A stretch of DNA of 64,000 bases, from the NCBI GenBank assembly GCA_021018995.1, contig CM037591.1:7074001-7138000 (forward strand). The letters are read 5' to 3'. A program made the translations under genes and the position numbers. Source of the DNA: Chloranthus sessilifolius. Lineage: Eukaryota; Streptophyta; Magnoliopsida; Chloranthales; Chloranthaceae. Shown here piece by piece: positions 1 through 15,069 of the stretch (within the stretch, counting starts at the first letter, position 1; each line of letters opens with the position of its first letter). The notes under the pieces are model-generated. The model did no database searches. It worked only from the letters and a program-made list of their open reading frames with translations, and had not been told where the DNA came from.

Positions 1-602
1 AATAACCCAATAATCCGGTAGGTTAGGAAGAAGGGACGAAAACTCGCAGCCCTTAAAAACCAAAGAGGGCTCATGTTTCAAGGAGCACCCGATCGTGTCC
101 TTCCCCGAGGGGGAGCTCCTACCGTAGACCAAAGTCTCCTCATAACAGACGCCATGGGAAGAAGCCAAGGCCCGCTTGGGGCCACCAATAATGGCATCAG
201 CGAAAGAAACCCCATGGCGAGTACCTCGTAACGAGAAAGGGCTCTAACCACCTTACCCGACACCGATCCCGAAGCCTTTCGGAATCTTCTACCCGCAATA
301 GACCACCCTCGCTGCAAATCTTTCATTTGGCCCCCCATTAAAGGCCACCTGTCCCTTAGCGTTGACTCGCGGAATTTGATCCTCCGAATGCTTGACAACG
401 ATGCCATTAAGTTTAGTTGAAGAACAACCATAACAATAGCATACACAACGCCTTCGAAAATTAACATTACGACAAGACGAACAAATCCAATCGCCTGCCC
501 GGAGAACCAAAGCACTAGCTGATTTACTATTACCAGCAACCAGTGTTCCCATGTCTTTTTTTCTGTCGTGTTTCTTAGGGGCTGCTCATATGTTGGGGTC
601 AT
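1..602 (-). pseudogene. Frameshifted retroelement ORF start with RanBP2-like zinc finger
   Basis: Around 430-500 one frame reads DWICSSCRNVNFRRRCVCYC, close to the W-x-C-x2-C-x3-N..C-x2-C plan of RanBP2-type zinc fingers. Further on another frame reads GVSFADAII and EPSLVFKGCEFSSLLPNLP, resembling the start of the gag-like ORF1 of plant L1 LINEs. The frames are broken and the sequence runs off the window. A fragment of a zinc-finger gene copied by a retroelement is the alternative. Function cannot be assigned. Confidence 0.35.
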
Positions 603-851
603 TTACTAGTTAAAACTAGATGTGCCTTTTATTGAAGGCTTTATATGGCTACAGTTAACAATTTACATCACGTAACAACGTCCAAAATGATGTCTAGGTA
701 ACATAGAGTTACAATGTATACCAACAAATTTGCATGTCATACACTTCTATAACAAATTATACAAAAAGAAAATTTTATACTACATAGTAATTATATATAT
801 AAAGCTGAACCAAAAAGATCAGGCAAGCACTGAGGATGAATATTGTGAAGC

Positions 852-2686
852 TTCTGCCATTAATCTTTTTAAAGGTTTCCATATCTCTGACCAACTATCC
901 ATCACTCATCTTCAATTTGCGGATGATACCATTATCTTCTATAACCCATCCCTCCCGGAAATCCGAAATGTGCTTGGGGTACTGTCGGTTTTTGAAGTTG
1001 TGTAAGGGCAAAAAGTGAATCTACAGAAGTCAAAAATTGTTGGTATAAACATTGGCCAGAGCATTATATCCCCTCTTGCTGAAGTTTTTGGCTGCCTCAA
1101 AGAAAAGCTTCCTCTTAAATACCTTGGACTCCCCCTCGGCACGGGTAAGCCCAAAGTTCATCACTGGGACCCGGTAGTTAACTGATACCGAAAGAGACTT
1201 ACTACTTGGAAAAGCAAAATGTTGAGCAACGGAGGTCGCCTTACTCTGGTTAAATCCACACTCTCGGCACTTCCTATTTTCTTTTTGTCCCTTTTTTCTA
1301 CTCTGGCATCGATTATCTCGTCCATTCACAAAATCATCAGGGATTTCCTTTGTGAGGAAGTAGCAGCAATTCCAAAATTCACCTAGTTAATTGGCAGGAC
1401 TGTTGTACAAGTGAAAAAGAGGGGGATTTGGGCATTCGCAATCTTAAGCTTATGAATCAAGATCTCCTGGGTAAATGGTTTGGAGGGTGGGAGATGCTGA
1501 CAACCAGCACCCTCTGTGGAGGGATTTAGTAAAAGAAAAATATGGAATAGAGAGGAAAGGGTGGGACCTTGTGTCAACTCACAGACAGGGTTCAGGTTGG
1601 TATAAAGGGGTGGTGGCAGTTAAGGACTAGTATCGCTCAAGTATCAGATTCAGTTGGGGAGATGGGTTAAAGATAGATTTCTGAAGGGACAGATGGACCA
1701 CGAACCGTAGCTTAAGGGAGGAGTTCCCTTCCCTGCCATTAGATCTATTCCCATCCCTTCCAATTCCATAGCCATCAAGGAGTGAACAAAAATGTGGTCA
1801 TCAGAGAGTTTGTGGCACAAATGGTAGTACCCAGGTTTGGAACATCAATACCAGAAGAATGCTTAAAGACGAGGAAATTGATGATTACATCAGTCTTCTC
1901 AGCCTTCTTCATTCAATTTCACCTAACAGTTTAGGAGTTGATACGAGAATTTGGGACAAAAACGCGAAAGGCACTTTCTAGGTTTCTTCTTTTTACCACG
2001 CTATTAACAGGTATAAGATTTTGCACCGCGATAAGCCTACTCACTTGAGTTTATGGAAAGCTAAGATTCCAGCAAAAGTCTGATTCTTCACTTGGTCAGC
2101 TGCGTGGGGCCGCATTCTTACCAAGGATCAGCTCCGTGAGAGAAAGATTGCGGTCAGAAATACTTACCTTCTCTGTATGAAGGAAAAGGAATCCCCTTCT
2201 CATGTTCTCATTCATTGTACTTTCTCAGCTAAAGTATGGGAAGAGGTTCTCGCTAAGCTTAATATGTAGTGGGTATTCCAGAGTTCTTTTTACCTTCTCC
2301 TACATCAATGGGAAGGGGTACTTGATAATTGGAATAATTTCGTCAACCTGTGGGACCTCACGCCTTTTGCAGTAGGGTGGGTGATCTGGCTAGAAAGGAG
2401 TAATAGAGTTTTCAACCGTATAGCGAGACCTATGGATCTAGTGGTTGACTCAGCTAAAACAAATTCGCTGAGATGGGCTTCTATGGTGCCACATTTCTCT
2501 CAATCGGACATTCCAGACCTATTCAAAGCTTGGGACCCTCCTTGAGCTTTTTCCCAGGGGTAATTTTTTAAGGGTTTAGCTTTCTAGGGGTTTTTCTCTT
2601 CATGCTGTGGTAGTGTCTCACTACCGCATAGATTGTAATTTCTCTTTATCAATGAATTTCATTTGCGTTTTGCTGATCAAGAAAAA
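852..2686 (+). mobile_element. 5'-truncated L1-type LINE
   Basis: Reads FADDT (reverse transcriptase active site) at about 917, then LPLKYLGLPLG and GGRLTLVKSTLSALP, and at 2040-2300 the zf-RVT region (THLSLWKAKIPAKV, WSAAWGRILTKDQL). Several stops and frameshifts. The 3' end is a short A run. The 13-bp direct repeat AATATTGTGAAGC at 839-851 and 2687-2699 is the target-site duplication, so the ends are well fixed. Inserted in intron 14, antisense to the gene. Confidence 0.9.
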
Positions 2687-2699
2687 AATATTGTGAAGC

Positions 2700-3609
2700 A
2701 TATATATACTATTGGTGTTTAATTAGTTAATAATATATTTTTCAGTGCGGAATACGTGCAAAAGGCCTATGAATTTCAATTATATGTGGTGGATATAGCT
2801 TCATATTGAAGTTGCTCACAAATTCAGTATATCTGTTACCTGAATGTGGTAATGGTTCCTCCCTTTTCATGATTCATTATATGTTTTTTTTCCTAGCCGA
2901 CCAAAATTTGAGGCTATGACTATTGCATATAAAAGCAAATTTGTGAACATATTTGAAAAATGATCTTTACTCACTACAAAATTTGAGGCTAGTCCAACCT
3001 GGGGATTGGACCTGTAGCGAAGGTTGCCAATGTTGCAACGTTGTGACAAAATACGGCATTTAAAAAATGCGTATTTTTCCTTTTTTTCCGTCTTCCATTT
3101 TTTACAGTTTTTTAAGCTTTCGATTTTCCCATTTTTTCCGGATTTTGCTGTTTTCCGACTTTGTCACTCACCATATTAAACCCATACCCGTATTTTGTCA
3201 CTTTGGCTGCATAGGTCGCAGGTTCAATCCCAGCTTACCTATAATTAAAAAACTCTAACCTGTGTTCAAAGGTTTTCTATACATTTCAGGTCACAGCAAA
3301 TAGCTGCATAACACTCCATTCAAACATATTATAATCATGTTTATTTAGCCGAGTGGGATCCCATCAGTATGAAATGATATACATAAATAAGATCAACTAC
3401 GAAATTCATACATATGTACAAAAAACACATTATCAGAAGAGATTATTGAAGGGAATCAATCATAAATCCACGAAAAAAAATAAAAATGGCATGCTTTAGC
3501 ATGAGTAGATAACTGAAAAATGCATTACGCCTAGTCGGAGCATGTGGCTGTGGGTTATATGGCTGACAGATATATGAAATAATAAAAGAATTAGTAAAAG
3601 AAAACATAC
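2700..3609 (-). other. MAA3 intron 14 (part), no gene
   Basis: AT-rich intron sequence. A short tRNA-like SINE tail is near 3190-3250. Nothing else is recognised. Confidence 0.6.
3190..3250 (+). repeat. Short SINE 3' fragment
   Basis: GGTCGCAGGTTCAATCCCAG resembles a tRNA B box, followed by CTTACCTAT and an A run. The same B-box and tail arrangement is at 63722-63806 on the other strand, where the A box is also present. Confidence 0.45.
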
Positions 3610-3663
3610 AAGGAATACTTGTTTGCATCCATGTGCCAATGGGACAAGAGTTGCTGGTTCCAC
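3610..3663 (-). CDS. MAA3: MAA3 exon 14 (last exon in window)
   Basis: Eighteen codons [18 protein letters not shown] between acceptor TTTCTCAG and donor GTATGT, phase 0. It follows DEAAQA directly in the family. The next expected segment (VGDP..QLPATV, motif III) is not in the remaining 3.6 kb, so the gene continues past the left edge. Confidence 0.93.
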
Positions 3664-4280
3664 CTGAGAAAAATAAATATCAACTACACAACATGGACTA
3701 AAGGAGACTAAACGAGTAAAGAAAAATAAATAAATAAATATCTGAAGGACCTATCATCTATGGTCAAGGATAAAAAAATTTCCTGTGCTTGAGGTTGATT
3801 GCATCATCCAGTTGGAACAACCCTATCAAATCCAGTGTGCATTGATTGATAGGATTGCCTAGATTGACCCTAGTCCAAAAGTTACTTGAAATTCACCAAT
3901 CAGCTGCCTTCTTTCGTGTGGCCAATAACTTGGATGAAAATAGTCTAGAAAGAAGTGATTTGATTTGTTCAAATTCTGGTCAACAGAAATTTAGAGGCAG
4001 CCTACCATATTGACTCTTTGAATCAATGGGCACATGCAGTGATAGGATAGAATCAGCATCAAGCACAGAAATTGCACCATGGCTTTGAAAGCATTTTAAT
4101 ATAACCCTCAGAGAACAAGCAGAGAAGGAAAGGACTATGTTGATAAAGCAATGTTTTGAAAATCGAGTTGGGTCAGGAGATCATTAGGGAGGGAGCACAA
4201 TGATGAATTAGCTAGATCGTAAAGTGTTAAATCATAAGATATTAAAAAAAAAAAAAGGAACGATATTAAATGAACCTGAA

Positions 4281-4370
<90 letters not shown>

Positions 4371-7300
4371 ACCATATCGTCCATAATATATCATACCAGA
4401 CCCTATTCTATTTCTAGATCATTTAACATTAGCATCTATGCACCAAGTATCTTTAATTCCTAATTAAAAAAAGAAAAATGACGATCCATACCACATCAAA
4501 GGCACTTGTAAACCAAACAAGTTCATTTTTCCAACACAAACTTCCCAAAATCTAAGAAGTATATAAACCCTATTAAATCTCAAGTTTCAACCTAGAAATG
4601 ATTCAACTTATGAAAACTAGTAAGCTGCACGTGCTATGCGCGTGCTGAGAGATTTTCTAAAGATAAAGATTGGGTAGCTGGTTTTGCAATAAAAAATTCT
4701 CGGGGCTCAATTGATGGCTCGACCGTTCACACTGTTGAGTTCCTTGAATCAGTTGATAGAGGTCATTTTTCATCTCAATATTTCGCACATTAGATCTTGA
4801 GAGCATGGCCCACATATCAAACAGTCAGATGTTCATTGCACATGGCACACATACCAAAGTGATCGTGATATCGTGTACCATGGTATATTTTTATTAGGGA
4901 TGTGTGCCACGTGGGATCAACATCTGGCCGTCTGATAGATGGACCAACCTCAAGATCTATTGTGTGCACGATTAGGGCAAAATATTACCTCTATCATCTT
5001 ATTCAAGGCAGTCAAGAGTGTGAATGGTGCAACTATAGGTTCTTCCTCGATAACTATGGTTGCAACTTGCAAATAAGAATAAATGAAACGACAGCAATGA
5101 GCACTCAGCAAACATGTTTTGACATGCCTAAAAAATAAACTGTTGAAAATTCCGTTTGAGCCCTAGTTTTCTAAAATCTTTCTTTAAGGTTAACTTAGCA
5201 TAAATCCATAGCCAGTTTAGAAGAAAGTAACTAATCCAAGTGTTAGGGTTGAATTGAGATAAGGAAGGTAGGTGACATTAGGGTTAGATGATTAGTAGGG
5301 TTAGAGAAAGTGGTATTAGGTTTTAGGGCTAAAGAGAAGAAAGAGAGAAGATAGAGTTAGGATGAATAGCTTAGTAAGGGAATGAGACCCACACTAGCCT
5401 TTTATATTAAGTGAGAAGTAAAAATACGTATGAACCCAAATATCATTAACTACACACCCATAGTTCTATATCAAGTACGGTAACACTCCCCCTCAAGCTA
5501 GAGCATGACATCTAGCATGCCACCTGATATAAATATCATAAACAAGACCTGATCCAACAGCTTTAGTAAGAAACTAAGTACATCAGTGAGGACAAAACAT
5601 CAATAAGCTGTAAAACACCATCCCACGCTTTTACTTGAACAAAGTGTATATCAATGTCATTATGTATGGTCCGCTTATTTAACACTACATTAGATGCAAT
5701 CTTCTCTGCAGCTTCATCGTCATAATGTAGAAGAATGGAGCCGCTAAGAGAAAACTCAACTTGTATATGTTGGTGAGTCACTAGTATATATTGGATGTGG
5801 AGGTAGTGGTAATAACATGTGTAGTTAGGTGTCAGTGAGGTACATGTGATCATGTTGTCAGTAGTGTATATATTAATGAATAAGGTGTGTGAAGAACCCT
5901 ACCTTTCTCTCCATTTCTGTCTCTCCATCTTCTTCTCCCTTAACCAAACCCTAACTTTCTCCTAACTCAAAGCTTCTAACCCTAATCTTCCTTCACCAAA
6001 CTTAATTTGACATGATAGCAGGTTGTCTCTGACCCAGTCAGTGTCGCATCATCACTGCTTAAATCAGCATGGCATCATGCTGCCATCATCCAAGGCCAAA
6101 TAGTAGACCTTAGGAATCAAAATAGAGATGTCTTGGATAGGTTTTTTTTGTGTAGAATAAAGCTATAAAAGCAATTTTCTGGTTTGGATGAAGTTTCGAT
6201 GAGAATTTTTGGTGCATGAACAGTAATGCCAGATTCATGTTTTTCTTCAAGTTAGTTTTCTGTTGTGCATGTTAATTGGAATAGGGTGGATGTGATATGG
6301 ATTTGATTATGGGGGGATTTTTGAAGGTTTTTGGGACTCAGTTTGTAGGTCACAAGCTCTCCTAAAGAAGCATCTGCAGAAAGTCCTAACCGAGAATTTG
6401 CCTTTTTCTCCGTACCACAAATGCGAGTCAACCTATTCCTATCACCCCTCACCATCTCCAATTCCTCTTAACACGTGAATGAATTCCTCAATTACTCCAT
6501 CCCGCAAATTTCTTCACAATTGAGTATTCCACAAAGAGTATCCCCCTCCCTAACCCAATTCTCTGCTTCTTTAATAGTTGCTAGAGAGGAAAGTAATCCA
6601 TATTTATCTCGAAACGGCTCCTCTCCACACCATCTATCTAGTAGTCAAAACCAAACTATATAATTGACGCAAGACAAACGCTAAAACCCTAATTATGCGA
6701 ATTTGGGGTTAATTTGAGATTAAATTGAATAGCGAAAATATTCAAAATTATCCAACCACATAAAATTGTCCAATAGATTTAATTAAGGCAATCAGAATAA
6801 TTCAATCATAGTGTCCGTTTGCATTTGAAGTTTCCAGATCTAGAAAAACGGCTCCGATGAGGGAACTCGAGTTTCGATCTAGGGCACCAAGTGACAATTT
6901 CAGTATCGTCTCTTGACTCCTCTAGGGTTTGAAGAAATCAAAGGCCCGAAGGATTTAATTTAATCAAGGGAAAAACATAGGATGTACCAAATAAGGAGAT
7001 ATGAGCAAAATTCCAGCAACTAGCCAACTAGGGGTTTTGGGTTTTGGATTTTGGATACTTACCAAAAGGGATAAAAGAAATAATTTACCTGCCAATGTTT
7101 AAGAAAATAGAATAAGAATGATAACTGTTCCAACTTCCAAGGCTTCACACCAAGGCGGTAAGTCAGCTTCACACCAATCCGCACGATAAAATGAAGAATC
7201 GCTCTCTGAGTTTGAAAGAATCTCTTTCGGGTGAAAAGTCTTCACAATTTCTCTAGGGTTTGCACAAAAGCAAGCCCTCAATTTATTAATCAATCAACTA

Positions 7301-7890
7301 TTAAATTATTTTTTACAAGGTCTTATATAAGCAAATAAACCCTAACTAAAGCATAAAATTTGAAATAGAAAGTCCTAAGTGTAATAAAACTCAAAAGCTA
7401 AAAATTGTGCCATTTCGCTCAGGCGAGCTTGATCTCACTCAGGTAAGACTTTCCTGAAGCATTCTCGAATTGAACTCGCTCGAGCAAGTTTTGAACACTC
7501 ACTGGTCGCTCAGGCAATTAGTACCTCGCTTGGGCGACTGCCAACCTCGCTCGGGGGAGATAAACAATAAACCTGCTTATTCCTTTCCTCGTGGCTTTCC
7601 CTCTTTCCTTTTTTGAGTCTCCTTCTTACGCTTTCTATACAAAGTGTTTCGGTTATTGTCCCCATCAATAACCTAACTTGACCAACCCTGAAACTAATGC
7701 CTTTTCTCAAATTTCTTCCAACCTTATTAGCACCCTTCCACCAACTAGAACCTAATCTTCCCCTCAAGCCCCTAATAGAACATTGTCTTTAGAACCCGAA
7801 AACTCGATTCGACATGGAAGCCAATAGAGTTAACTCGAAGACTCGGATAAACTCGACTCGCTCTGACTCGGTAAGTTACTTTATAATTTG

Positions 7891-7939
<49 letters not shown>

Positions 7940-10900
7940 AAATAAAAAAAATATGCTATGAGGAAAAAGAAGGAAAAATATGTTGATAAAATGGGCTAGT
8001 TTAGTACTTTTCAAAAAGACGAGGTTTCTAAAACCTTATCTCATGAAACTAGCTTTTATATAAGAGTAGTTTATGAGCCCTAATTGCATTATCCTAGCGA
8101 AATCTTGACTTGTCTCGCACTCAACTCGAAATCCCGACGAGTCGAGTAACTTGGCCGAGTTAACTCGTCGACTCCCCGAGTTTTAGAACTGTCACCACAA
8201 CTATCTTTTCTTGAATTTCTAACAAATACCTTCCAACCAAAGCGACTCCCTCTCCTCACCACATCTCCATAACCATTTGCCTAAAAGAGCTAAGTTCATG
8301 CTCGGAAAGAATTGAGTTTCCAACCCACCATCTTCTTTGGAGAACCAGACCACATTCCAATTAATCACATATATCTTTTCCTTTGCTCTATCCATTTAGT
8401 GTCAAAGTGTGATAGATTTTAGTACTTGGACTCTACTACACAACCAAACAGTTGGTTTGAGGACATTTCACATAGGACCAATGCAAGGTGGTGAAATAGA
8501 GACATGTTAGTGGCATGTTGTCTAATCAATGAGTACCCCATCGATTTAAGGATGATTTGGTCCAATAGAAAACTTCTTAATGTCAAATAAGATCACTGCA
8601 AGGTAGGCCAAGTGGACGTAGAGGATTGGAGTGGTTTGCAACCAATGTAAGCTACTTTGACTAAAATGTGTTTTTATGAAGCAGCAATAAGATTTACGTT
8701 ACTGTTTGGTACAGAGTGTCGGGCTACAAAGTAGTGATAAGAAGGTTGTACATGTGGTTGGGAAGTGTGAGATAAGGTGGATGCATGGAGTAACAATAAA
8801 GAACGGAATTAGGAAAGAGTGCATAAGAGGAAGTTTAGGAGTGTCCCCAATATAAGATAAACTGAAGGAATGTTGTTTGAGATGGTTCGCGCATGTCCAG
8901 TAGAGACTTAAACAAGCCCTCCAAGATATGAAACAAGCACAATGAAGTGGAGAAGGGAAGCGAAATCAAGACTTGAAGAGAAGTAGAGAACATAAACATG
9001 AACAGTTGCAAGGTGACAAAAAAATTTAGCCCTAAACATAAACTAGCGGGAGAGTATGACTAACAAATCTACCCCAAAAAAATTGGACAAGGGGATGATA
9101 ATATAGACTTGCATATCAGGGTGGTATCGGTATCGGTTCTCAACGAAATCGATACGTATCGGCAATACATAGCAGTATCGGTCGAGTTTTGATACCATGG
9201 TTTTACCTAAAAGGCCATCTTCTAATAATGAGGTTTTACCTAAAAGTAATTAGTTTAGCTAGGCCTGTAATTTGAGTCTAAGATGATTTAAAGAAAAATA
9301 ATGTAAAATGTGAAGAATCGTCTACTCTTAGCAAGTGATGACCAATTTGATCCATTGCAAAAAATTAATCCAATGCAATATAAGTTTGGCATGGGTTAGC
9401 TAGTAATGCAAGAAAATAAGAGCAACATAAGGCAAGACTGACTTTTAGGCCTTCATCTGAGTTCTGATAGTAAAACAATAGCTCAAAAACATGAGGAACA
9501 TCTCTAAAGTGAGTTGTATAATAAAAAAACCTAAAACTCCGGCCTAACTGGTATATATCCTTCGTTAGAAATATAACTATATAAGAACTAAAATTCCTAA
9601 TTAATCATGCACTTCATAACAAAAAAAATTAAAAAGGAAGAAATAATCATAACAAAAGAAGTCTTAAAAGCCTTGGATTATGCCCCTCTCAATTGTGAAT
9701 CACCAAACAAAGGTCATAGTATATCTTTCACATTAAATTTAATAAAATTCATAGAATAACAGAACTTTGAACCACTACCATTCATCAAAGAATGAGGTCT
9801 CCAAGATATTACACGTGAAAATAATAAGTTACCAGATCAATCAAATGAAGTCCCATAATAATGACTGAAGCACTTATAGAATGAGCACCCACAAGCTGTA
9901 TACGATCCCATTACAAGATAATCAAACCCCAAGTATATATATATATATATAACAAAATGCTTACAGCTTGAGCAGCTTCATCTATTATAACAACATCAAA
10001 TACACGATTCATCCGACTGAATATATTTGATCCGCTGAAGCTAAGAGTGGAGAACACCTACCAATTCAGAAAGAAATTACAAGGTAAACTAATAAAAGAT
10101 ATTGAATGTGATTCTCTAAAAAGAAGGTTGTATTTGTACAATGGCTGCTTCATCAAGTATTGAAGCACGGATTCGGTCCCGATCCAAGGCTCCAGTAACT
10201 GCATGATTCCCTGAACTAGCTGTTGAACGGTCCGCACTGCTAAGTTTTTGTTCCACCTGGAAATGTCGGAAGTCACTCCAATCAAATAGACTAACTAGAA
10301 ACCCAGCATATTTTCAGAATTAAATCTGTGATTATAAATCAGATATGTACAAGGTAATCCATGGAGACTCCTTGAACGGAATGGTGTGGCTTTAGACCGA
10401 TTCGCACAATTTTGGGATTGTATGTTCGGTTTGCTTCATCATGAAGACCTGTAACCATGCGTGTGAACAATCATCTCTCGAGCACAATTCAAGACAGAAA
10501 CGATCAGACTGTTAGCAAGGCGAGGGTGACAAATGCTCCAAGTAAAAAAAATTGGTAAAATATATCGAAAGTCATTTCAACTACCCAATAGTTCCATGTT
10601 TGCTGAATAGACAAAAAAGAAATGCATGCCACTCTCAAAACTGACACATCATACATGTATATAATTAAAAAGGAGTCGACTCTCTTGACCGTCATTTAAA
10701 CATCAAAGTGGTGTTTAAATGATCTAACACCATCAATGGTTTAAGGTTTGGATGATTCGTACCGTCAAAGTGATAGATCGTACATTGAAGTGCAACAGGC
10801 CTAAAAATGGTGTTTTAGGGAGATTTAAACCATCCGATCTGTCAACTATAATATCAACCGTTAATTTTAGTTTTAATGACTGATGTTAAGGTTTATCAAT

Positions 10901-13900
10901 CGGATGGTTCACATTCACTTTTAGGCATGTTTCTTTGTGCTAAGATGTGTTCCAATAATGGATTGCCACTTGGACAATTTAGATTATCACAGATGCGTGC
11001 CACATGGCATAATGGTAAATCACACTTCAATGGCCTGAGACTCTGAGATAGAAAGTTTAGTTTTAATGGTGTAAGATCATTTAAACACCACTTTGGTGCT
11101 TAAATGTCGATCAGGAGCCATTATCCCAATTAAAAAACTGGCTCACAAAGTTAGTCCATGAAAATAAGTACAATGAATATGAACAATAAGACATCAGGAG
11201 ATGCAGATTTTCACTTTATATATCATGGTTTTGGCACCGTCAAAGATGATGGCTACCATCTCGAGCCACCATTGGATGAATGTGTATAACATTATGGGTT
11301 TTCCCATGAAATCAGCTGCCCTCTGAAGGGACCATAGACCAGAAATTGCACCGCATTTCTACTGCCTGCCTAAAATCAAGTAATTGATTGGTTTGTCAAA
11401 ATTTGCCCGATTAATATTATGGGTTTTCCTATCAATTAGCCGCCCCTTGAATGACCATATCCCAGAAATTGCACTGAATTTTTACTTCCTGCCTAAAAGC
11501 AAGTAATTGATTGGTTTGTTAGAATTGTCCAATCAGTGTGATCTTTGGGCCATGGTACGCCCAGGTGTCCCTTGAATATGGTGATCTCTACAGCACATGC
11601 ACCAAGAGTTGGTGCACAAGTTGCTGGTAGAGATCAGGTTACAATCATCTCGGAAAACCATACCATAACAGCTCATACATTTAATAGTAATGGCATCAAA
11701 AAATTTCTTGATTCCCAACTCAACATGAAACTCATCTGAATCTACAATTCAATTAAATTTCAAGTTGAATTGACCAAAGATATTAATTTATTCAAATCTT
11801 GGTTAGGATTCAATCGATCAGTTTAATTAGGTTGAGTAGATCTCAGAGTATTAATAAGTCGGTCTTACATTTAAAGTGTTTCAAAGAGAAACCGTATAAC
11901 TTACTGTCATATAAGTGGTGCATCCAATGTTGTCAAAAGCGTCAAGCGAGTTCATAGCGGCAAACCCCTTGTGTCCTAGGCAGAGCCTAGGTGCCAAGAA
12001 AAAGTAATGCTTGATTTTCTTTATATTTTGTAGCAAATGATCCATTATACAATACAGACTATCATACAAATGAGTATTATGAATTATGAGAAAAGAAAAT
12101 AATAAATAGTGTCGCTAAGGTAATATAATAAAATAATATATAATACTCTTGTCCATGTTTTACGTTAGAACATGCGAACAATTTTTATTGTCCGCCAATT
12201 GAACATTTCAATTGATGAACAAGTCTATATGCGTACATAATTTGATGACACATGTACCACAATTGGTCAAATGCCCATGCACTTTATAGAAAACTTCTTG
12301 AGTCTACATATCCAAAGAGTGGTTGACTACTCCAGTAGGAACACACCTTCCTTGTAAACAATGTCCACACAGCCGTAGTGGCACGCGATTTTGACCAATA
12401 TCATACAATTTACAAGTGAACAGTTTCAACGCGTAGCACTTGACCACGTTAAATGAACAAAGTGCACCGATCAATATTTGGGTAAAGTGACTAGATTGAA
12501 AAACCGAGAGAAGATGTAGAAATAGAGCTAAGTAATTGTTTTGGTCCCTAGAAAATAAACTTATACTCATTATAAACGTTAAATTTTATATACAAAACAT
12601 ACATACTTATAATATATATTTTGTGTAGCTTATATAATTTATTTAACTTTGTAAGTTATATAAGCTCTTTTTAAAATTAAAAAATTATACAATATAAGTT
12701 GCCTAAAAGTGCCCACTTTGCCCGCTTGTAAGTGCAAAACGGCCACTTCGAACCAAGAAGCACGCACTTTTTACATTAACACCTAAAGCGGTTGGCACTT
12801 AGGCCCAAGATATGCCCTAAGCGGCTTGGCGGGGCCTAGGCGCAGCTTTTGACAACAGAGGGTGCATCCATGTCCATGCATTTAAAAAGAAACCATTTGA
12901 TCGAACTTTAAAACCCTAAAAACTAAGTATGAAACTTTTTGAAGATGATAGGGCTCAGACTTGGAATTTGCGATTGGTAGCAATTCTTTTTACAACTATA
13001 GTTTGGAAGCAATGTGGATTAGAGATGAGTCCTTCGCATGAAAAGTTCAGTTCAATTTTGCATGCATGTAGCATTTTTGGTGGAAGGATTCAATATGCAA
13101 AGTGTTAGTAAGGTCAGAAAATAAATTGAATTTTCTTTTTGCAAACTTCCGTAATTTGAGTTTGGGTTTATAAGTTGACTCATAAATAGCAGTTAAAAGC
13201 ATGGTATCAAAAATCGGCCGATACCAATACGTATAGGTTTTCTAGCCAACCGATACGTGTCGGTTTTCTAGCCAACTGATACGTATCGGTCCCGAAGCGT
13301 ATAAGGTATCGTGATTCGCGCCATCTATTCAGCCTTTTTCCTTTTCTCCTTTTCTATTTTTTGCAGGTGTTTTTAATGTTGTAACTGCTGTCAATGACGT
13401 GACATGACAGTTGTTTAATGAAAGCAACATCTGTGTCGAAAGAGAAAAGTAGGTACCTCTAGTCTCGCCCACGGGTTTAGTTAAAGTGCCCACATCTCAA
13501 ATCTCTTGAAAACCGTTGATTGCATAGGATCAGATGATGTAAATCGTATTTCACCCAAATATTTCACAAAATAGATCTTGGGATCATGGCTCCCCTATCA
13601 AACGGTCAGTGTTTGATTACATGTGTCACAGATCCCCAAAAAATGGCCTTTGAATCATATGGCACACGTCACGCTCAAACGTGATTTTTAGGCCATGTTT
13701 TGGGATTTGTAATACGTGAAATCAAGAACCTACCGTCTGATAGGTGCAACATGATCCCAAGATCTATTATGTGGAAGATCTGGGTAAAACGCGACCTCCA
13801 TCATCTGATTCTATGCAATCAACAGCTTTAAGGCATCTAGGACGTTGGCACTTTCAATAAATAGGTGAGTGCTAACATAGTTACCCATACTTTTTCTTAG

Positions 13901-15032
13901 TTCTCTGTGCGCAAATGACTGAAACAGTTGGCAGTGACTTGTCACGTCAGCCAACTCAGCCCATAAAAACTGTAACTTTTATTATGTTTTATAGTTTTTG
14001 AATTTAAAATATTGTGGTCAATATAACCTGCAGACCATATGCACCGGATACAGTGCTGAGTCTTCATTTTTTTTAATCTAGCGATTTGTATCGGAATCGG
14101 CCGATACGTATCGGTCTTCCATGGACCGATACCCAATTAAACTCCTTGGTTAAAAATTAAAACCATGGTTCGAAAACTCGACCCAAAAATTAACTACGTT
14201 GAGAAATATAACTCGAAGTCTTAAATAAACTGAAGCCCGACTCAGCAATTAAATATTTAAAAATATATATTGTATAAAAAATACAAAAATATTTTTAAAA
14301 GAAAAAAATAGCAAAAAATGTATACTAACAAAAAAAAATAGGGAAAGATATGTTCGTCCAAATGGGGTACTTAAAACACTTTTTAAAAAGATAGGGTTTC
14401 CAAAACCTAATCAGACAAATATTTTATATATATGTTTAGTGTACGAATCATGGCTGCATCATCCCAGCGAAATCTCGATGAGTTGAGTAACTCAACCAAG
14501 TTACTCGTCGACTCGACGCATTTTAGAACTATATGCTTAATGCACTCCAGTTTGGTAAAACTGTATCTGGTACAAAGAATAAAAAAATTAATGGCAGACT
14601 GCACTTGGAGAATTTCCCAAATTTGCAGTGGGGAATAGAGATTCAACCTCCATAAATATGACGATGTGTTAAGGACACACTTGAAGTTATCTTTACCATT
14701 TGCCTACTTGCAAGTGGCGACCTATTTTAACTGAGGACACAGGATGTTTAACAATTCAGAATTCTGCTAATGAAGACCGAACTACATCACTAAACTGCAG
14801 CAAGAAACCAGAAGAAAGCTGAAAGCTGAACAAAAAAAAAAGACTATCATAAACAAACTTCTAACCTGTGTTTAGAAGGCGCAACACTATCTCATCCAAT
14901 GCAGAGTTGGATGGAGCACAAACCAGCACATGTACCCGGTATTTTCTCTTGGAAGTGACAAGTTCAGGTTTCTAAGCAACAAAGTAAAAAAAAAACAGAT
15001 CACTAACACCAAAAAATAAAAATAAAAAATAG

Positions 15033-15069
<37 letters not shown>

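Noticed and set aside
5260..5340. TTAGGGTT-rich stretch suggestive of interstitial telomere repeats
   Set aside because: The TTAGGGTT-like words are irregularly spaced and lie within the Copia LTR at 5141-5485.
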